A stretch of 64,000 nucleotides of DNA from Tidjanibacter massiliensis (GTDB taxonomy: Bacteria; Bacteroidota; Bacteroidia; Bacteroidales; Rikenellaceae). The stretch spans positions 1,922,001 to 1,986,000 of the forward strand of contig NZ_LT629960.1 of assembly GCF_900104605.1 (NCBI RefSeq), written 5' to 3'. A program made the position numbers and the translations under genes. This document shows positions 35,044 to 44,025 of this stretch, piece after piece. The first letter of the stretch is position 1. Each line of letters starts with the position of its first letter. The notes under the pieces are model-generated. The model made no database searches, was not told the DNA's origin, and saw only the letters and a program-made list of their open reading frames with translations.

Positions 35044-35664
35044 CTATTTAACTTCAGCAAAAGAGAATATTACGTGTCCGGATTCCTTGTTTTCGTCCTG
35101 ATACTGGGTGAACAGCACCTTGTAACAGTGATTGCCGTCGGCCGAACGGAACAGATAGACCGGGGCCTGCAGGTAGACCGGCGGCATTACCTTGTTGCCT
35201 TCGGCGTCGGTCTTGAACAGGATGACGGTAGCTTCCGATTTTACCGTCGTGGTCGTACCTCCCATCCCCTCCGAGGTGACTGCTTTGTCGGTGCTGAAAG
35301 TGGCTCCGGCGGGTACCTCCGCGACGGAATCGAAGGTTACGGTGCTGTCGAACGTGTAGACGCCTCCTTTGGCTCCGGTCGAAGAGGCCTCTCCGCTGTT
35401 GGTGCGGATGCTGTAACGGTTGATGGCAATGTCCCAGTCGGTACGTGCGGCCCAGGCGGCGTTGTCGGTTTCGTCCTCCTTGCCCGAACCGACCACCTTG
35501 CCTTCGGCGAACGAGAAGTATTGCCATACGCCGCTTTCGCTGGCGTTAACGGATGCTTCGAGGACATTCCCGCCTTCACCTCCGCCGTTGCCCTGCTCTT
35601 TGGAGCAGGACGAAAGTGCGAGCAGCACTGCTGTGGCTGCCATGAAATAAACTGCTTTTTTCAT
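35044..35664 (-). CDS. hmuY: HmuY family heme-binding lipoprotein
   Basis: 206 residues from ATG 35664. Lipoprotein signal AVLLALSSC, then a Gly/Asn-rich linker and the HmuY fold: GVWQYFSFAEGKVVG, TDWDIAINRYSIRTNSGEAS and APVYLFRSADGNHCYKVLFT. HmuY is a surface hemophore that hands heme to the TonB receptor HmuR. The family match is good, especially the WDIAINRYSIRTN core. In the classical operon hmuY precedes hmuR; here it lies after it (31 bp downstream). Confidence 0.88.
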   Translation of the reverse strand: MKKAVYFMAATAVLLALSSCSKEQGNGGGEGGNVLEASVNASESGVWQYFSFAEGKVVGSGKEDETDNAAWAARTDWDIAINRYSIRTNSGEASSTGAKGGVYTFDSTVTFDSVAEVPAGATFSTDKAVTSEGMGGTTTTVKSEATVILFKTDAEGNKVMPPVYLQAPVYLFRSADGNHCYKVLFTQYQDENKESGHVIFSFAEVK

Positions 35665-35695
35665 CTTCTATCGCTGTTTTTGATTATTGAATTGG

Positions 35696-37843
35696 CTATT
35701 TGAATGCGTAGCGTATTCCGATGAGGAACTGGCGGCCCGGGTCCACGAAAGAGGCCTCGCGGAAGTTGAACAGGTTGTCCACCTTGAAGGTCACCTCGAT
35801 GGTGTGTTTGTTGATACGGAAGGGTTTCACCAGCACGATTTTCCATATCGAATACGGGTCCGATTCCTCCATGGAGACCGTCTGGCTGCCGTCGCTTCCC
35901 GTAATTATCTGCTGGTAGAGTTTCGGCGAGTTCATCCGGCCGGCTATCTGAAGGGAGAAGGGACTGCGGGCGATGCGGCCGTTCCAGGTGAGGGAGACGG
36001 TTCCGCTGTGTTTCACGTTGTCTTCGAGCTGGAGCCCCGTGGAGTTGTCCACCGCGTCGCAGAAGCTGTAGTTGGCCCGCACGGCAAGGTGCTTGGAGAA
36101 GAGGTACGAGAAGGTTACGTCGATGCCGCGGAGCGTGGCGCTGCTCACGTTCTTGTAGTATTTCTCGTTGCCGCCCGCCGCATTTATCACGTCGTACTGG
36201 GTAATCTTGTTGTTGATGTTGTTGTAGTATGCCGATACCGAGACGTTGAGCAGCCCTTCGGTGTATTCCGCCGACAGCGAGGAGTACAGCCCTTTTTCCG
36301 CCTTCAGGTCGGGGTTGCCGTAGACCCAGAACATGCCCTGATGGTCGAAGTCGTAATAGAGTTCCTTGATACTCGGCGCACGGAATGCGGTGCCGACGCC
36401 GCCCCGGAAGCGCCATTCGGCCACTTCGTACATGAGCGACAGCTTGGGCGTGAAGGCGGAGCCGAACTGGCTGTTGTAGGTATAGCGGGCGCCCGCCACG
36501 GCGTCGAAATTCTTCAGTATCTCGTATTCGGCCTGGGCGAACACGTTGGCGTCGTCGAGCGTCTTGGTGGTCGGCGTGGCGCCGAGCGTGGAGGTGGCGA
36601 AATTCTCCTCATGGTTGTATTCGAGGCCGCCGATGAGTTCCCATTTTGCAGTAGGAATGAAGGTATCTATGAAGCGTGCGGAGATGTAGCTCGATGTGTT
36701 GTCCTTGTTCTTCGTGTCGTTCTTCTTTTCGAGGACCTCGTAATCGAAGTATTTGTCGAAATTCACGCTGAGCCGCATGCTGTTGCGCTTGTCTGCGGAA
36801 GAGAGTCCGCCGTTCGCGCCGAGCGACAGGTTGTGCGACAGGGCATGCGAGGCGTTCATGCTGCCGGTCGGATTGAAGGTTTCGTGGCTGAAGAAACGGC
36901 CCACGACGTTCACGTCCGAGCGGTCCGTCGGACGGTAACCCATGTTAAGCGTCGCCCCATAGTCTTCGTAGGCCGCTGCATACGCCCCCTCCCCGTCGCC
37001 GCCGAAGCCGTCCGAGGAGTTGCGGAAGCCGCTCGCCCGGGCCGAGAACTTTTTGAGGTTCGTGCCGGCGCTCAGACGGGTACGCCATGTGTTGTGGTTG
37101 GCCCAGGAGGCATTGGCATCTGCTTCGAACTTGTGTACCGGTTTTTTTGTGATGACGTTGATGACCGCTCCCACGGCGTTGGAACCGTAGAGCGCCGAGG
37201 CTGCGCCGTTTATCATCTCGATGCGCTCGATGTTGTTCACGTCGATTTGGTCGAGGTTTACGTTGCCTCCGGCCCCTTCCGATACGAGGCGTTCGCCGTC
37301 GACGAGCATCAGGATGTACCGGCTGTTGAGCCCCTTGATGCGCATGTTATTGCCCATGGCATTGGGCGATATGACGATGCCGGGAATGTTGTCCTGTAGG
37401 GATTCGAGCATGGATACCGAACCGGCTTTCTCTATCTCCCGTTCCCCTATCACGGTGGTCAGTACGGGGGCCTCTGCAAGTCTTTTTTCCGTTCTCGTGC
37501 CGGTCACCACCACTTCGTTGATGTTGAATATCTGTTCGGCCAATATGAAATCGACCGTCGTATCGCCCGTGAGCTCTATCTCGCGCGTGGCGGTGGGGTA
37601 GGATGAATAATACATGGTCTTGAGGGTAACCTTTCCGGCGGGAACGTTCTTGATGACATAGTGTCCGTCGCCGTTCGTCTGTCCTCCCTTGCTGCCTGCC
37701 GTTACGTAAACGCCGGGCAGCGGTTCGGAAGAGAGCGAATCCACTACCGTTCCCGATATGTCGTATGTTTTCGTTTGCCCCTGCGCATTGAGGGCGGATA
37801 TCGCAAGCAGCAAAGAGAACAAGGCAGTCGCTGTTTTTTTCAT
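35696..37843 (-). CDS. hmuR: HmuR-type TonB-dependent heme receptor
   Basis: 715 residues from ATG 37843 (MKKTATALFSLLLAISALNA). The frame extends to 37900, but the signal peptide marks the start. A carboxypeptidase-like repeat (ISGTVVDSLSSEPLPGVYV) precedes the plug (EVVVTGTRTEKRLAEAPVLT, NMRIKGLNSRYILMLVDGER). The 22-strand barrel contains the FRAP box (487-490, GTAFRAPSIKELY) and NPDL (510-513), the pair of motifs that marks heme and hemoglobin receptors. It imports heme across the outer membrane using TonB. First gene of the operon. Confidence 0.93.
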   Translation of the reverse strand: MKKTATALFSLLLAISALNAQGQTKTYDISGTVVDSLSSEPLPGVYVTAGSKGGQTNGDGHYVIKNVPAGKVTLKTMYYSSYPTATREIELTGDTTVDFILAEQIFNINEVVVTGTRTEKRLAEAPVLTTVIGEREIEKAGSVSMLESLQDNIPGIVISPNAMGNNMRIKGLNSRYILMLVDGERLVSEGAGGNVNLDQIDVNNIERIEMINGAASALYGSNAVGAVINVITKKPVHKFEADANASWANHNTWRTRLSAGTNLKKFSARASGFRNSSDGFGGDGEGAYAAAYEDYGATLNMGYRPTDRSDVNVVGRFFSHETFNPTGSMNASHALSHNLSLGANGGLSSADKRNSMRLSVNFDKYFDYEVLEKKNDTKNKDNTSSYISARFIDTFIPTAKWELIGGLEYNHEENFATSTLGATPTTKTLDDANVFAQAEYEILKNFDAVAGARYTYNSQFGSAFTPKLSLMYEVAEWRFRGGVGTAFRAPSIKELYYDFDHQGMFWVYGNPDLKAEKGLYSSLSAEYTEGLLNVSVSAYYNNINNKITQYDVINAAGGNEKYYKNVSSATLRGIDVTFSYLFSKHLAVRANYSFCDAVDNSTGLQLEDNVKHSGTVSLTWNGRIARSPFSLQIAGRMNSPKLYQQIITGSDGSQTVSMEESDPYSIWKIVLVKPFRINKHTIEVTFKVDNLFNFREASFVDPGRQFLIGIRYAFK

Positions 37844-37869
37844 GAATCCTCCTGTTTTTAATTCCGGTG

Positions 37870-37900
37870 CAAAAATATCGGCTCCCCGTGGGGTAGGCAA
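37870..37900 (-). promoter_or_regulatory. Promoter of the hmu operon
   Basis: On the minus strand -7 TATTTTTG (37877-37870) and -33 TTG (37900-37898) with a 20-bp spacer; start near 37863. I see no convincing Fur-type palindrome in the 348 bp between hmuR and the BACON gene, so iron control cannot be shown. Confidence 0.6.
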
Positions 37901-38030
37901 TTCCTACTTTTGGGGATATTGCCGGGGGCTGTTACTAAAATCTGTGCATCGGAAAGAGGCCGGAATGCCCGATTGGGGCGTGCGATGCGTTCGGATTCTT
38001 CTCCGGTACGATGCCGTTTTCGGATATAGA

Positions 38031-38078
38031 TAAAAAATATTGTCATCGCGAGGCGCTGGATGCTCTCACGATGACAAT
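38031..38078 (-). terminator. Rho-independent terminator of the BACON lipoprotein gene
   Basis: 14-bp stem with one mismatch (38039-38052 with 38065-38078). On the minus strand it is followed by an A/T run containing six T (38037-38032). Confidence 0.75.
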
Positions 38079-38191
38079 ACGGAATGCGTGTACCGGAGCG
38101 GCCGACTGCGTACCGTTCCATCGCGTTTCCCATGCTGCGGGGAGGATGGTGCCGGTACGGGACAACGGGCTTGCCCGGACTTTACGGCTGC

Positions 38192-39346
38192 TTACAGGAC
38201 CGGTTTGGGATACTCCTGCATCTCCTGCTCTCCGTAGAAGATTTCGTAATGGAGCTCCCACTCTTCCACATACGCGGATGTCACGCGCCCCGTTCCGTCG
38301 AATTCGTACCGGAATGTCCTCGGAGAATCGCCGGTCGTCCCGGCCGGAAGGTTCGTGGAGGGTGTACCCATATACGAGGAAGCCGGGGTAATCCAATTTT
38401 CGAGAATGAGGAAGAATCCGAAGTCGAATCCGGTTTCGGTTTCGGGGGCCGCATACTCCGGAGCATACGTTATGTCTTCTTCGTTGAAATATACCATGTT
38501 CCCGTTTTCCCACCGTGCGGCTATCTCTTGGTTTTCATACTCTTTGCCTGCCCATATCCAGGTCTTGAGCGTGTTGTCCGCGTTATATGCGGCCTCGACC
38601 CATAAGTCCTCGTCTCCGACGGCGTAGGGCTGTCGTACCGCATTTCCGTTGTCGTCGAGCAGGATGGATGAAGTGTATTCCGACTTCTCGCTCTGCATCT
38701 CTGCCGTGCTTATCCATTCGTTACGTGTCAGAACGGTAATCTCGTTGCCGTCGCTACCTGTCACCGTATGGCTTACGTGAGAATAGTAGATACATTCGCC
38801 CGCTTCCATGTCGATGTCGAACCGGTCGGTACCGACGATGTTCCCGTTTTCGTCGTATGCGATGTAGAAATCGGAGACGTCGTTCGGGTCTTCGGTTCCG
38901 GTCAGTCGTATTTTGGTGATGAACTTCTCGTCCGATACGACGGGCTCGTCCGGGTCGGGGTTGTTCGGGTCCGGGTCGTCGGTACTTTCGGTACCTTTCT
39001 GGACGACGGTAATGGTTGCCGGGTCTCCGCCTGCGGTGAGCGTGATTTCGGTTGTGCGTCCATCGTTGCCGTCGTTTGCCCTGAGGGTCGTGACGGTGAT
39101 TGTGTTGCTTCCGCTGTTGCCGGAGTCGGGAGCGACGGCGAGCCAGTCGCCCTGTACGCTTGCGGTCCACGAGGTGGTCGAGGAGAACGTGACGGATTTC
39201 TCAAGGCCGGCTTCTCGGCCGAATGTCAGGACTTTGTCCTGTTCCCGGAGTGTGATTTTCATGTACTCTTTCTGGAGGGCTTCGCACCCGGTCAGAAGCA
39301 ATGTCGTCAGAGCGAGTATCGCTCCCGAGTAGCAGATGTTTTTCAT
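38192..39346 (-). CDS. BACON-domain surface lipoprotein
   Basis: 384 residues from ATG 39346; an in-frame extension to 39535 carries no start signal. Lipoprotein signal ILALTTLLLTGC. A BACON domain follows (about 30-115: VTFSSTTSWTASVQGDWLAV, NTITVTTLRANDGNDGRTTE, ITVVQKG), then an acidic Asp/Pro linker and a C-terminal beta-rich domain of unknown fold. BACON domains usually bind carbohydrate or mucin in Bacteroidota. It is a single gene with its own promoter and terminator. The specific ligand is unknown. Confidence 0.82.
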   Translation of the reverse strand: MKNICYSGAILALTTLLLTGCEALQKEYMKITLREQDKVLTFGREAGLEKSVTFSSTTSWTASVQGDWLAVAPDSGNSGSNTITVTTLRANDGNDGRTTEITLTAGGDPATITVVQKGTESTDDPDPNNPDPDEPVVSDEKFITKIRLTGTEDPNDVSDFYIAYDENGNIVGTDRFDIDMEAGECIYYSHVSHTVTGSDGNEITVLTRNEWISTAEMQSEKSEYTSSILLDDNGNAVRQPYAVGDEDLWVEAAYNADNTLKTWIWAGKEYENQEIAARWENGNMVYFNEEDITYAPEYAAPETETGFDFGFFLILENWITPASSYMGTPSTNLPAGTTGDSPRTFRYEFDGTGRVTSAYVEEWELHYEIFYGEQEMQEYPKPVL

Positions 39347-39451
39347 AGTTTGAAATTGGTAAATTGTCCGTGTTCTATCGAGTACGTGCTGCCGGCCGTA
39401 CAGTGTGCGGAATGGGCAGGAAGTACGCGCTGAAAATTTTGGCCAAGGTAG

Positions 39452-39459
39452 CAAAAGTA
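39452..39459 (-). promoter_or_regulatory. -7 element of the BACON lipoprotein gene
   Basis: TACTTTTG on the minus strand (39459-39452). Predicted leader of about 100 nt. The -33 element is not obvious. Confidence 0.45.
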
Positions 39460-39799
39460 ATGATAAAAGTAAATAATATATTGATAATGAGTAAATAAGA
39501 CGTACAAGCAGGAAGTCGGACAGCCGAACGGGCATTGCGGTCGGCGAGGAAAATGTGGTGGGAAAGAAGGATGTCTGGATGGAGCGTCGGATAGGCGTAG
39601 TGCCGTAGATGGCGTAAGGGAGAGCGAAGCAGGGGGCGGATATGGTTTGTGGGTGGATGCTGGGTAGCCGGGGCAGTATTGGCAGGGAGGCGCTGTATGT
39701 CTCCGTTGCGGGAGAAGACCTGCTGTCGTCGAAGCGTATCCGTGAATGCTGCGTTTGAATGGTGCTGCGAATCCCTTCCGCAAAGAACAGTATGCAAAC

Positions 39800-39829
39800 A
39801 GAGAGACCCGCATTCTTGCGAGTCTCTCT
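39800..39829 (-). terminator. Terminator of tRNA-Asn
   Basis: Stem AGAGAGAC/GTCTCTCT (39800-39807 and 39822-39829) extended inward by CGCA/TGCG with one mismatch, directly past the tRNA 3' end. The interval 39460-39799 holds nothing else I recognise. Confidence 0.6.
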
Positions 39830-39835
39830 TACCGG

Positions 39836-39909
39836 CTCCTCAACCAGGACTTGAACCTGGGACCCCCTGATTAACAGTCAGGTGCTCTAACCAACTGAGC
39901 TATTGAGGA
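39836..39909 (-). tRNA. tRNA-Asn (GTT)
   Basis: 74 nt. Acceptor stem TCCTCAA/TTGAGGA, D-loop AGCTCAGTTGGTTAGAGC, anticodon arm CCTGA-CTGTTAA-TCAGG with anticodon GTT, T-arm CCAGGTTCAAGTCCTGG. CCA is not encoded. Confidence 0.97.
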
Positions 39910-39974
39910 ATATTTCGTTGTTGAAACGGAAGTCTCTCGTAAGTCTTCGACTGGCGGGTTCCCGTTTCGGGATG

Positions 39975-40005
39975 CAAATATATAGCAAATATTTTTTTGT
40001 GCAAA
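39975..40005 (-). promoter_or_regulatory. Canonical promoter of tRNA-Asn
   Basis: On the minus strand -33 TTTG (40005-40002), 19-bp spacer, -7 TATATTTG (39982-39975). Start near 39968. Confidence 0.7.
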
Positions 40006-40194
40006 ATTTTTTCGGAAAACTGCATGACAATTTCTCGGATGTCCGTTTGTCTCTTGCGGGGACGAACCGTACGGGAGGTGTCGGTGGGCCGATACGGAGA
40101 CGGTGCAGGGTTTCTCCGAATTGTTTTTGACGGGCCGGTACTCCGATATACCTGTTATTATGAATACGGCGTTCCTCGTTACATGAATATTTTA

Positions 40195-40202
40195 TAGATT
40201 TG
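40195..40202 (+). promoter_or_regulatory. -7 element of the DUF1573 gene
   Basis: TAGATTTG, an exact TAnnTTTG match; start near 40209, only about 9 nt before the ATG. Confidence 0.5.
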
Positions 40203-40217
40203 CAGGGTTTTATTGTT

Positions 40218-41306
40218 ATGAAAGTGTACGGAATAGCGAAAAGGGCGGTGCTGCTGACCGCAGCGCTGTTGGTTTGTGCGGCCGGGTGGGCGCAGAACAG
40301 CATCTCCGCGCTCGTTTTCGACGAATACGAATGGGATTTCGGTACGCTGCGTGAAGTGGACGGCCCGGTCAGCCATCTCTTCTCCTTCACCAACACGGGT
40401 ACGGGTGCGGCGGTCATTACGCGCATCAAGGTGGACTGCGGTTGTACCGCAGTCGATTACAGCCGCGAACCGGTGAAGCCGGGCGGGCGCGGTTCCGTGG
40501 AGGTGGTGTTCGACCCGGCGAATTATTCGGGTAAATTCTCGAAGAGCGTGACCGTCTACAGCAACGGCAACCGAAATCTGCTTACGGTGAAGGGGACGGT
40601 GATAGGGCGTCCGCGCAGTGTGGAGGAGGAGTATCCGTTCGCGTTGGCGGGCGGAGTACGGGCCGAGGCCATGCATGTGGCGTTCGGATATGTGGAGAAC
40701 GGCAGTGCCGAGTCCGTTGCCGTCGGTGTCGTCAATACGGGGGAGACCGAAACCGTGTTGTCTGTGAGGGCCGGTTACGGGAGCGGCCGGTTGACGATAG
40801 CCGCTCCGGAGCGGCTCGCACCGGGAGAGAGAGGCTTGGTGACCTTTACCTACGATTTTACCGAAGGGGACCCGGTGTACGGTCTGCTGGCCGAGCGGGT
40901 CTATTTCTCGGTGGACGGCGAGGAGGCGGGCCTGCCCTTTACGGCCAATGCCATCGCGGTGGATGATTTCAGCGCTACGGATATCTCCCGGGCTGCCCGT
41001 TGCGAGGTGTCGCCGATGTACCGGAATTTCGGGGATGTCCGGCCGGGAAGCGAGCTGACGCTCGAGGTGAATATCTCGAACAGCGGGCAAAGCGACCTGA
41101 TTGTACGGAGCGTGTCGCTCCGGCGCGGTACGGAGTGTCCGCTGACCCCGGGGACGGTCGTGCGTCCCGGAACGTCGCTGGCCGTGCCGGTGACGTTGAA
41201 GATAAGCGAGGAGGCTTACGGTACGGAGTCGGGCGGGGTCTCGTTCGTAGTGAACGACCCGGCGCGTCCTTTCCGTGAGGTGCGGCTGGGGGCCGATGTC
41301 TATTGA
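40218..41306 (+). CDS. DUF1573 (ASPM/immunoglobulin-like) secreted protein
   Basis: 362 residues from ATG 40218, chosen for the signal peptide AVLLTAALLVCAAGWAQ. It contains at least two DUF1573-type beta-sandwiches: the first at about 30-125 (WDFGTLREVDGPVSHLFSFT, VDCGCTAVDYSREPVKPGG), the last at about 270-360 (NFGDVRPGSELTLEVNISNS). The family is abundant in Bacteroidota and is thought to be periplasmic or surface-exposed with a structural role. No operon partner; the next gene starts 59 bp later. Confidence 0.82.
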   Translation: MKVYGIAKRAVLLTAALLVCAAGWAQNSISALVFDEYEWDFGTLREVDGPVSHLFSFTNTGTGAAVITRIKVDCGCTAVDYSREPVKPGGRGSVEVVFDPANYSGKFSKSVTVYSNGNRNLLTVKGTVIGRPRSVEEEYPFALAGGVRAEAMHVAFGYVENGSAESVAVGVVNTGETETVLSVRAGYGSGRLTIAAPERLAPGERGLVTFTYDFTEGDPVYGLLAERVYFSVDGEEAGLPFTANAIAVDDFSATDISRAARCEVSPMYRNFGDVRPGSELTLEVNISNSGQSDLIVRSVSLRRGTECPLTPGTVVRPGTSLAVPVTLKISEEAYGTESGGVSFVVNDPARPFREVRLGADVY

Positions 41307-41365
41307 TACAACGGCTTCCGGCTCCGGAGAATTGTTGCAATGGAAGTATAACCAAATACGTAATT

Positions 41366-42220
41366 ATGTTCAGGATAGTAGAAAAAAGGCTGCTTGCGCC
41401 GGATATCTGGCTGATGAATGTCGAAGCGCCGCGCGTAGCCAAGGCGGCCCAGCCCGGTCAGTTCGTGATAGTCCGCGGTACCGACGACGGGGAGCGGATA
41501 CCGCTGACGGTTGCCGATTACGACAGGGAGCAGGGGACAATCAGCATCGTGATACAGGCTGTCGGTGCTTCCACCCGTAAGATAGTGGCCCTCGAAGAGG
41601 GCGGCGCTTTGGCCGATTTCGCCGGCCCGCTCGGTCAGCCGTCGGAGTTCATACACGAAACTCCGGAGGCTCTGCGTGCCAGGAAGTTCCTTTTTATCGC
41701 CGGAGGCGTGGGTGCGGCGCCGGTTTATCCGCAGGTGAAATGGCTGCATGAACACGGCGTCGAGGCGGATGTCATCGTGGGAGCCCGTAACCGGGAGATG
41801 TTGATTATCACCGATGAGCTGCGCAAAGTGGCCGGTAACCTCTATCTGTCCACCGACGACGGAAGCGCGGGTTTCCACGGCAATGTCACGGCGCTGATGA
41901 AAGACCTCATCGACAACCGCGGCAAACGCTATGACGAGATTGTCACCATCGGACCGATGATAATGATGAAGTTCGTGGCCCTTGCGGCGCGTGAATACGG
42001 CATCAGGACCATCGCAAGCCTCAATACGCTGATGATAGACGGAACGGGCATGTGCGGAGCCTGCCGGGTGAGCATCGGCGGCAAGATGAAGTTCGCCTGC
42101 GTGGATGGTCCGGAGTTCGATGCGTCGCTGATAGATTTCGACGAGGCGATGCGTCGTCAGCGGATGTACAAGTCTAAGGAATCGGTCGCCGACCACCGTT
42201 GCCGTATCGGCCGGGGATGA
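41366..42220 (+). CDS. nfnA: NfnA: ferredoxin-NADP reductase-like FAD subunit
   Basis: 284 residues from ATG 41366 (MFRIVEKRLLAPDIWLMNVE). FAD domain motif IPLTVADY, NAD-binding FIAGGVGAAPVYPQ, and a C-terminal [2Fe-2S] ligand cluster (MCGACRVSIGGKMKFACVDG). This is the alpha subunit of the electron-bifurcating NADH-dependent ferredoxin:NADP oxidoreductase (or the sulfide dehydrogenase/DHOD-like alpha subunit). The NfnB gene lies 93 bp downstream, making the pair characteristic. Confidence 0.88.
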   Translation: MFRIVEKRLLAPDIWLMNVEAPRVAKAAQPGQFVIVRGTDDGERIPLTVADYDREQGTISIVIQAVGASTRKIVALEEGGALADFAGPLGQPSEFIHETPEALRARKFLFIAGGVGAAPVYPQVKWLHEHGVEADVIVGARNREMLIITDELRKVAGNLYLSTDDGSAGFHGNVTALMKDLIDNRGKRYDEIVTIGPMIMMKFVALAAREYGIRTIASLNTLMIDGTGMCGACRVSIGGKMKFACVDGPEFDASLIDFDEAMRRQRMYKSKESVADHRCRIGRG

Positions 42221-42313
42221 CGGAAACCGAAAATGTGCGGCGGTTTTCCGCCGGATGGAGTGAAGAAGGGATAACGCGGGTACGGCCCGCATAAATATAT
42301 CTAAAAAAAGAGT

Positions 42314-43708
42314 ATGGCTAACAAGATTCCCCGCGTCCCGGTGCGGGAACAGAATCCCCGAGTAAGGGCGACGAACTTCGACGAAGTTTGTTACGGATAC
42401 GACCTGAACGAAGCGCAGCTTGAGGCTTCGCGTTGCTTGAACTGCAAGAAGCCCCAGTGCATGGCGCATTGTCCGGTTTCCATCAAAATACCGAATTTCA
42501 TTACCAAGGTGCTGGCCGGTGACCTGGCCGGTGCCGCAGCGGTCATTGCCGAGGACTCTTCGCTGCCCTCGGTGTGCGGCCGTGTCTGTCCGCAGGAGGC
42601 ACAGTGCGAAGGAGCGTGCGTGCTCGGCATTAAAGGGGAGCCGGTGGCTATCGGCAAACTGGAGCGTTTCGTGGGAGATTGGGAATTGGAACACGGCAGC
42701 AGCCAGCGGGTGGCGGTCGCCTCCAACGGGCACAAGGTCGCCGTAATCGGCAGCGGTCCTTCGGGATTGGCATGTGCTGCCGACCTGGCCAAGATGGGGT
42801 ATGAGGTGACGGTGTTCGAGGCGCTGCACAAGCTCGGCGGGGTGCTGCAATACGGCATTCCTGAATTCCGCCTTCCGAAAGACAAGGTGGTGGCCCGCGA
42901 GATAGAGAAGGTGAAGGCACTGGGAGTCCGGTTCGAGACCGATACCATCGTCGGACGTACCGTGACCATCGACGGCCTGATGCGCGACGAAGGGTTCGAG
43001 GCGGTATTCATCGGTTCCGGAGCCGGTCTGCCCAAATTCATGGGGATACCGGGCGAGAACCTCAACGGAGTGCTCTCTGCCAACGAGTTTCTGACGCGCA
43101 ACAACCTGATGAAAGCCTATCTGGAGGAGTCCGACACGCCCGTCTATGTGGGCGAACGGACGGTGGTCGTAGGGGGTGGCAACGTCGCCATGGATGCCGT
43201 GCGTACCGCCAAACGGTTGGGGGCCGATGCCTATATCGTCTATCGCCGTTCCGAAGCGGAGCTTCCTGCCCGTCTGGAAGAGGTACACCATGCCAAAGAG
43301 GAGGGGGTACAGTTCGTGATGCTCGCCAATCCGCTCGAGATTCTCGGCAACGAGGAGGGTTGGGTGCGGGGCGTGCGCTGCATCCGGATGGAGCTCGGCG
43401 AACCCGATGAGTCGGGGCGCCGTTCCCCGAAAGCGGTTCCGGGTTCCGAGTTCGAAATTCCGTGCGATACCGTCATCATGTCGCTGGGTACCTCACCGAA
43501 TCCTCTCATCGCCTCCACGACGGAGGGGCTTCAGACGACGCGTTGGGGCGGTTTGATTGCGAACGACGAAGGGGCTACTACCCGTGAGGGCGTGTTTGCC
43601 GGCGGCGATGCCGTGACGGGCGCGGCTACGGTTATTCTTGCCATGGGAGCGGGACGCAAGGCGGCCGCGGCTATCGACGCCTATATCCAGGGCAAGGGAG
43701 CCCAGTGA
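42314..43708 (+). CDS. nfnB: NfnB: NADPH-dependent glutamate-synthase-like subunit
   Basis: 464 residues from ATG 42314. Two [4Fe-4S] clusters (CLNCKKPQCMAHCPV and CGRVCPQEAQCEGACV), a FAD site (VAVIGSGPSGLACAADLAK) and an NADPH site (TVVVGGGNVAMDAVRTAKRL). It is the large subunit partner of NfnA. The complex couples NADH and ferredoxin oxidation to NADPH formation. An alternative label is the small subunit of glutamate synthase (GltD), but a glutamate-synthase large chain is absent here. It ends before a 22-bp hairpin. Confidence 0.88.
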   Translation: MANKIPRVPVREQNPRVRATNFDEVCYGYDLNEAQLEASRCLNCKKPQCMAHCPVSIKIPNFITKVLAGDLAGAAAVIAEDSSLPSVCGRVCPQEAQCEGACVLGIKGEPVAIGKLERFVGDWELEHGSSQRVAVASNGHKVAVIGSGPSGLACAADLAKMGYEVTVFEALHKLGGVLQYGIPEFRLPKDKVVAREIEKVKALGVRFETDTIVGRTVTIDGLMRDEGFEAVFIGSGAGLPKFMGIPGENLNGVLSANEFLTRNNLMKAYLEESDTPVYVGERTVVVGGGNVAMDAVRTAKRLGADAYIVYRRSEAELPARLEEVHHAKEEGVQFVMLANPLEILGNEEGWVRGVRCIRMELGEPDESGRRSPKAVPGSEFEIPCDTVIMSLGTSPNPLIASTTEGLQTTRWGGLIANDEGATTREGVFAGGDAVTGAATVILAMGAGRKAAAAIDAYIQGKGAQ

Positions 43709-43762
43709 GATACCGGTATCCTGTCCCGTCGGTCGAGGCCGTATTGGGAAAGGGTACGATAC

Positions 43763-43808
43763 GAAAGCCGAAAAGGGAAGGATTGAAATCCTTCCCTTTT
43801 CGGCTTTC
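43763..43808. terminator. Perfect 22-bp stem hairpin between convergent genes
   Basis: Arms 43763-43784 and 43787-43808 are exact reverse complements separated by 2 nt. It lies between convergent nfnB and lpxH, with a run of four A on one side of the stem and four T on the other, so it serves both directions. The rest of 43709-44025 holds no gene. Confidence 0.65.
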
Positions 43809-44025
43809 ATGTCTGTGGCGGCTGCCGGGCGGTTTTCTTTGCGCATCGCTGCCGGGAACGTTTTTTCCGTATCCGGCGCTACCCGCAGTTTTGCCGGGGC
43901 TTGCCATATCGTGTACTCGGTTTGTAGTATGTCGGATTGGGCCTTCTCTCCGTACCGTCGCCGGAGGCACTGTCTCCCCGTCCGGCCGTGTGCGGTCTTT
44001 GCAGAGGGTGGATGATATCTCCTTG

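Noticed and set aside
37901-38031. Fur box upstream of hmuR
   Set aside because: No inverted repeat near the promoter resembling a Fur or ferric-uptake site; only the promoter elements stand out.
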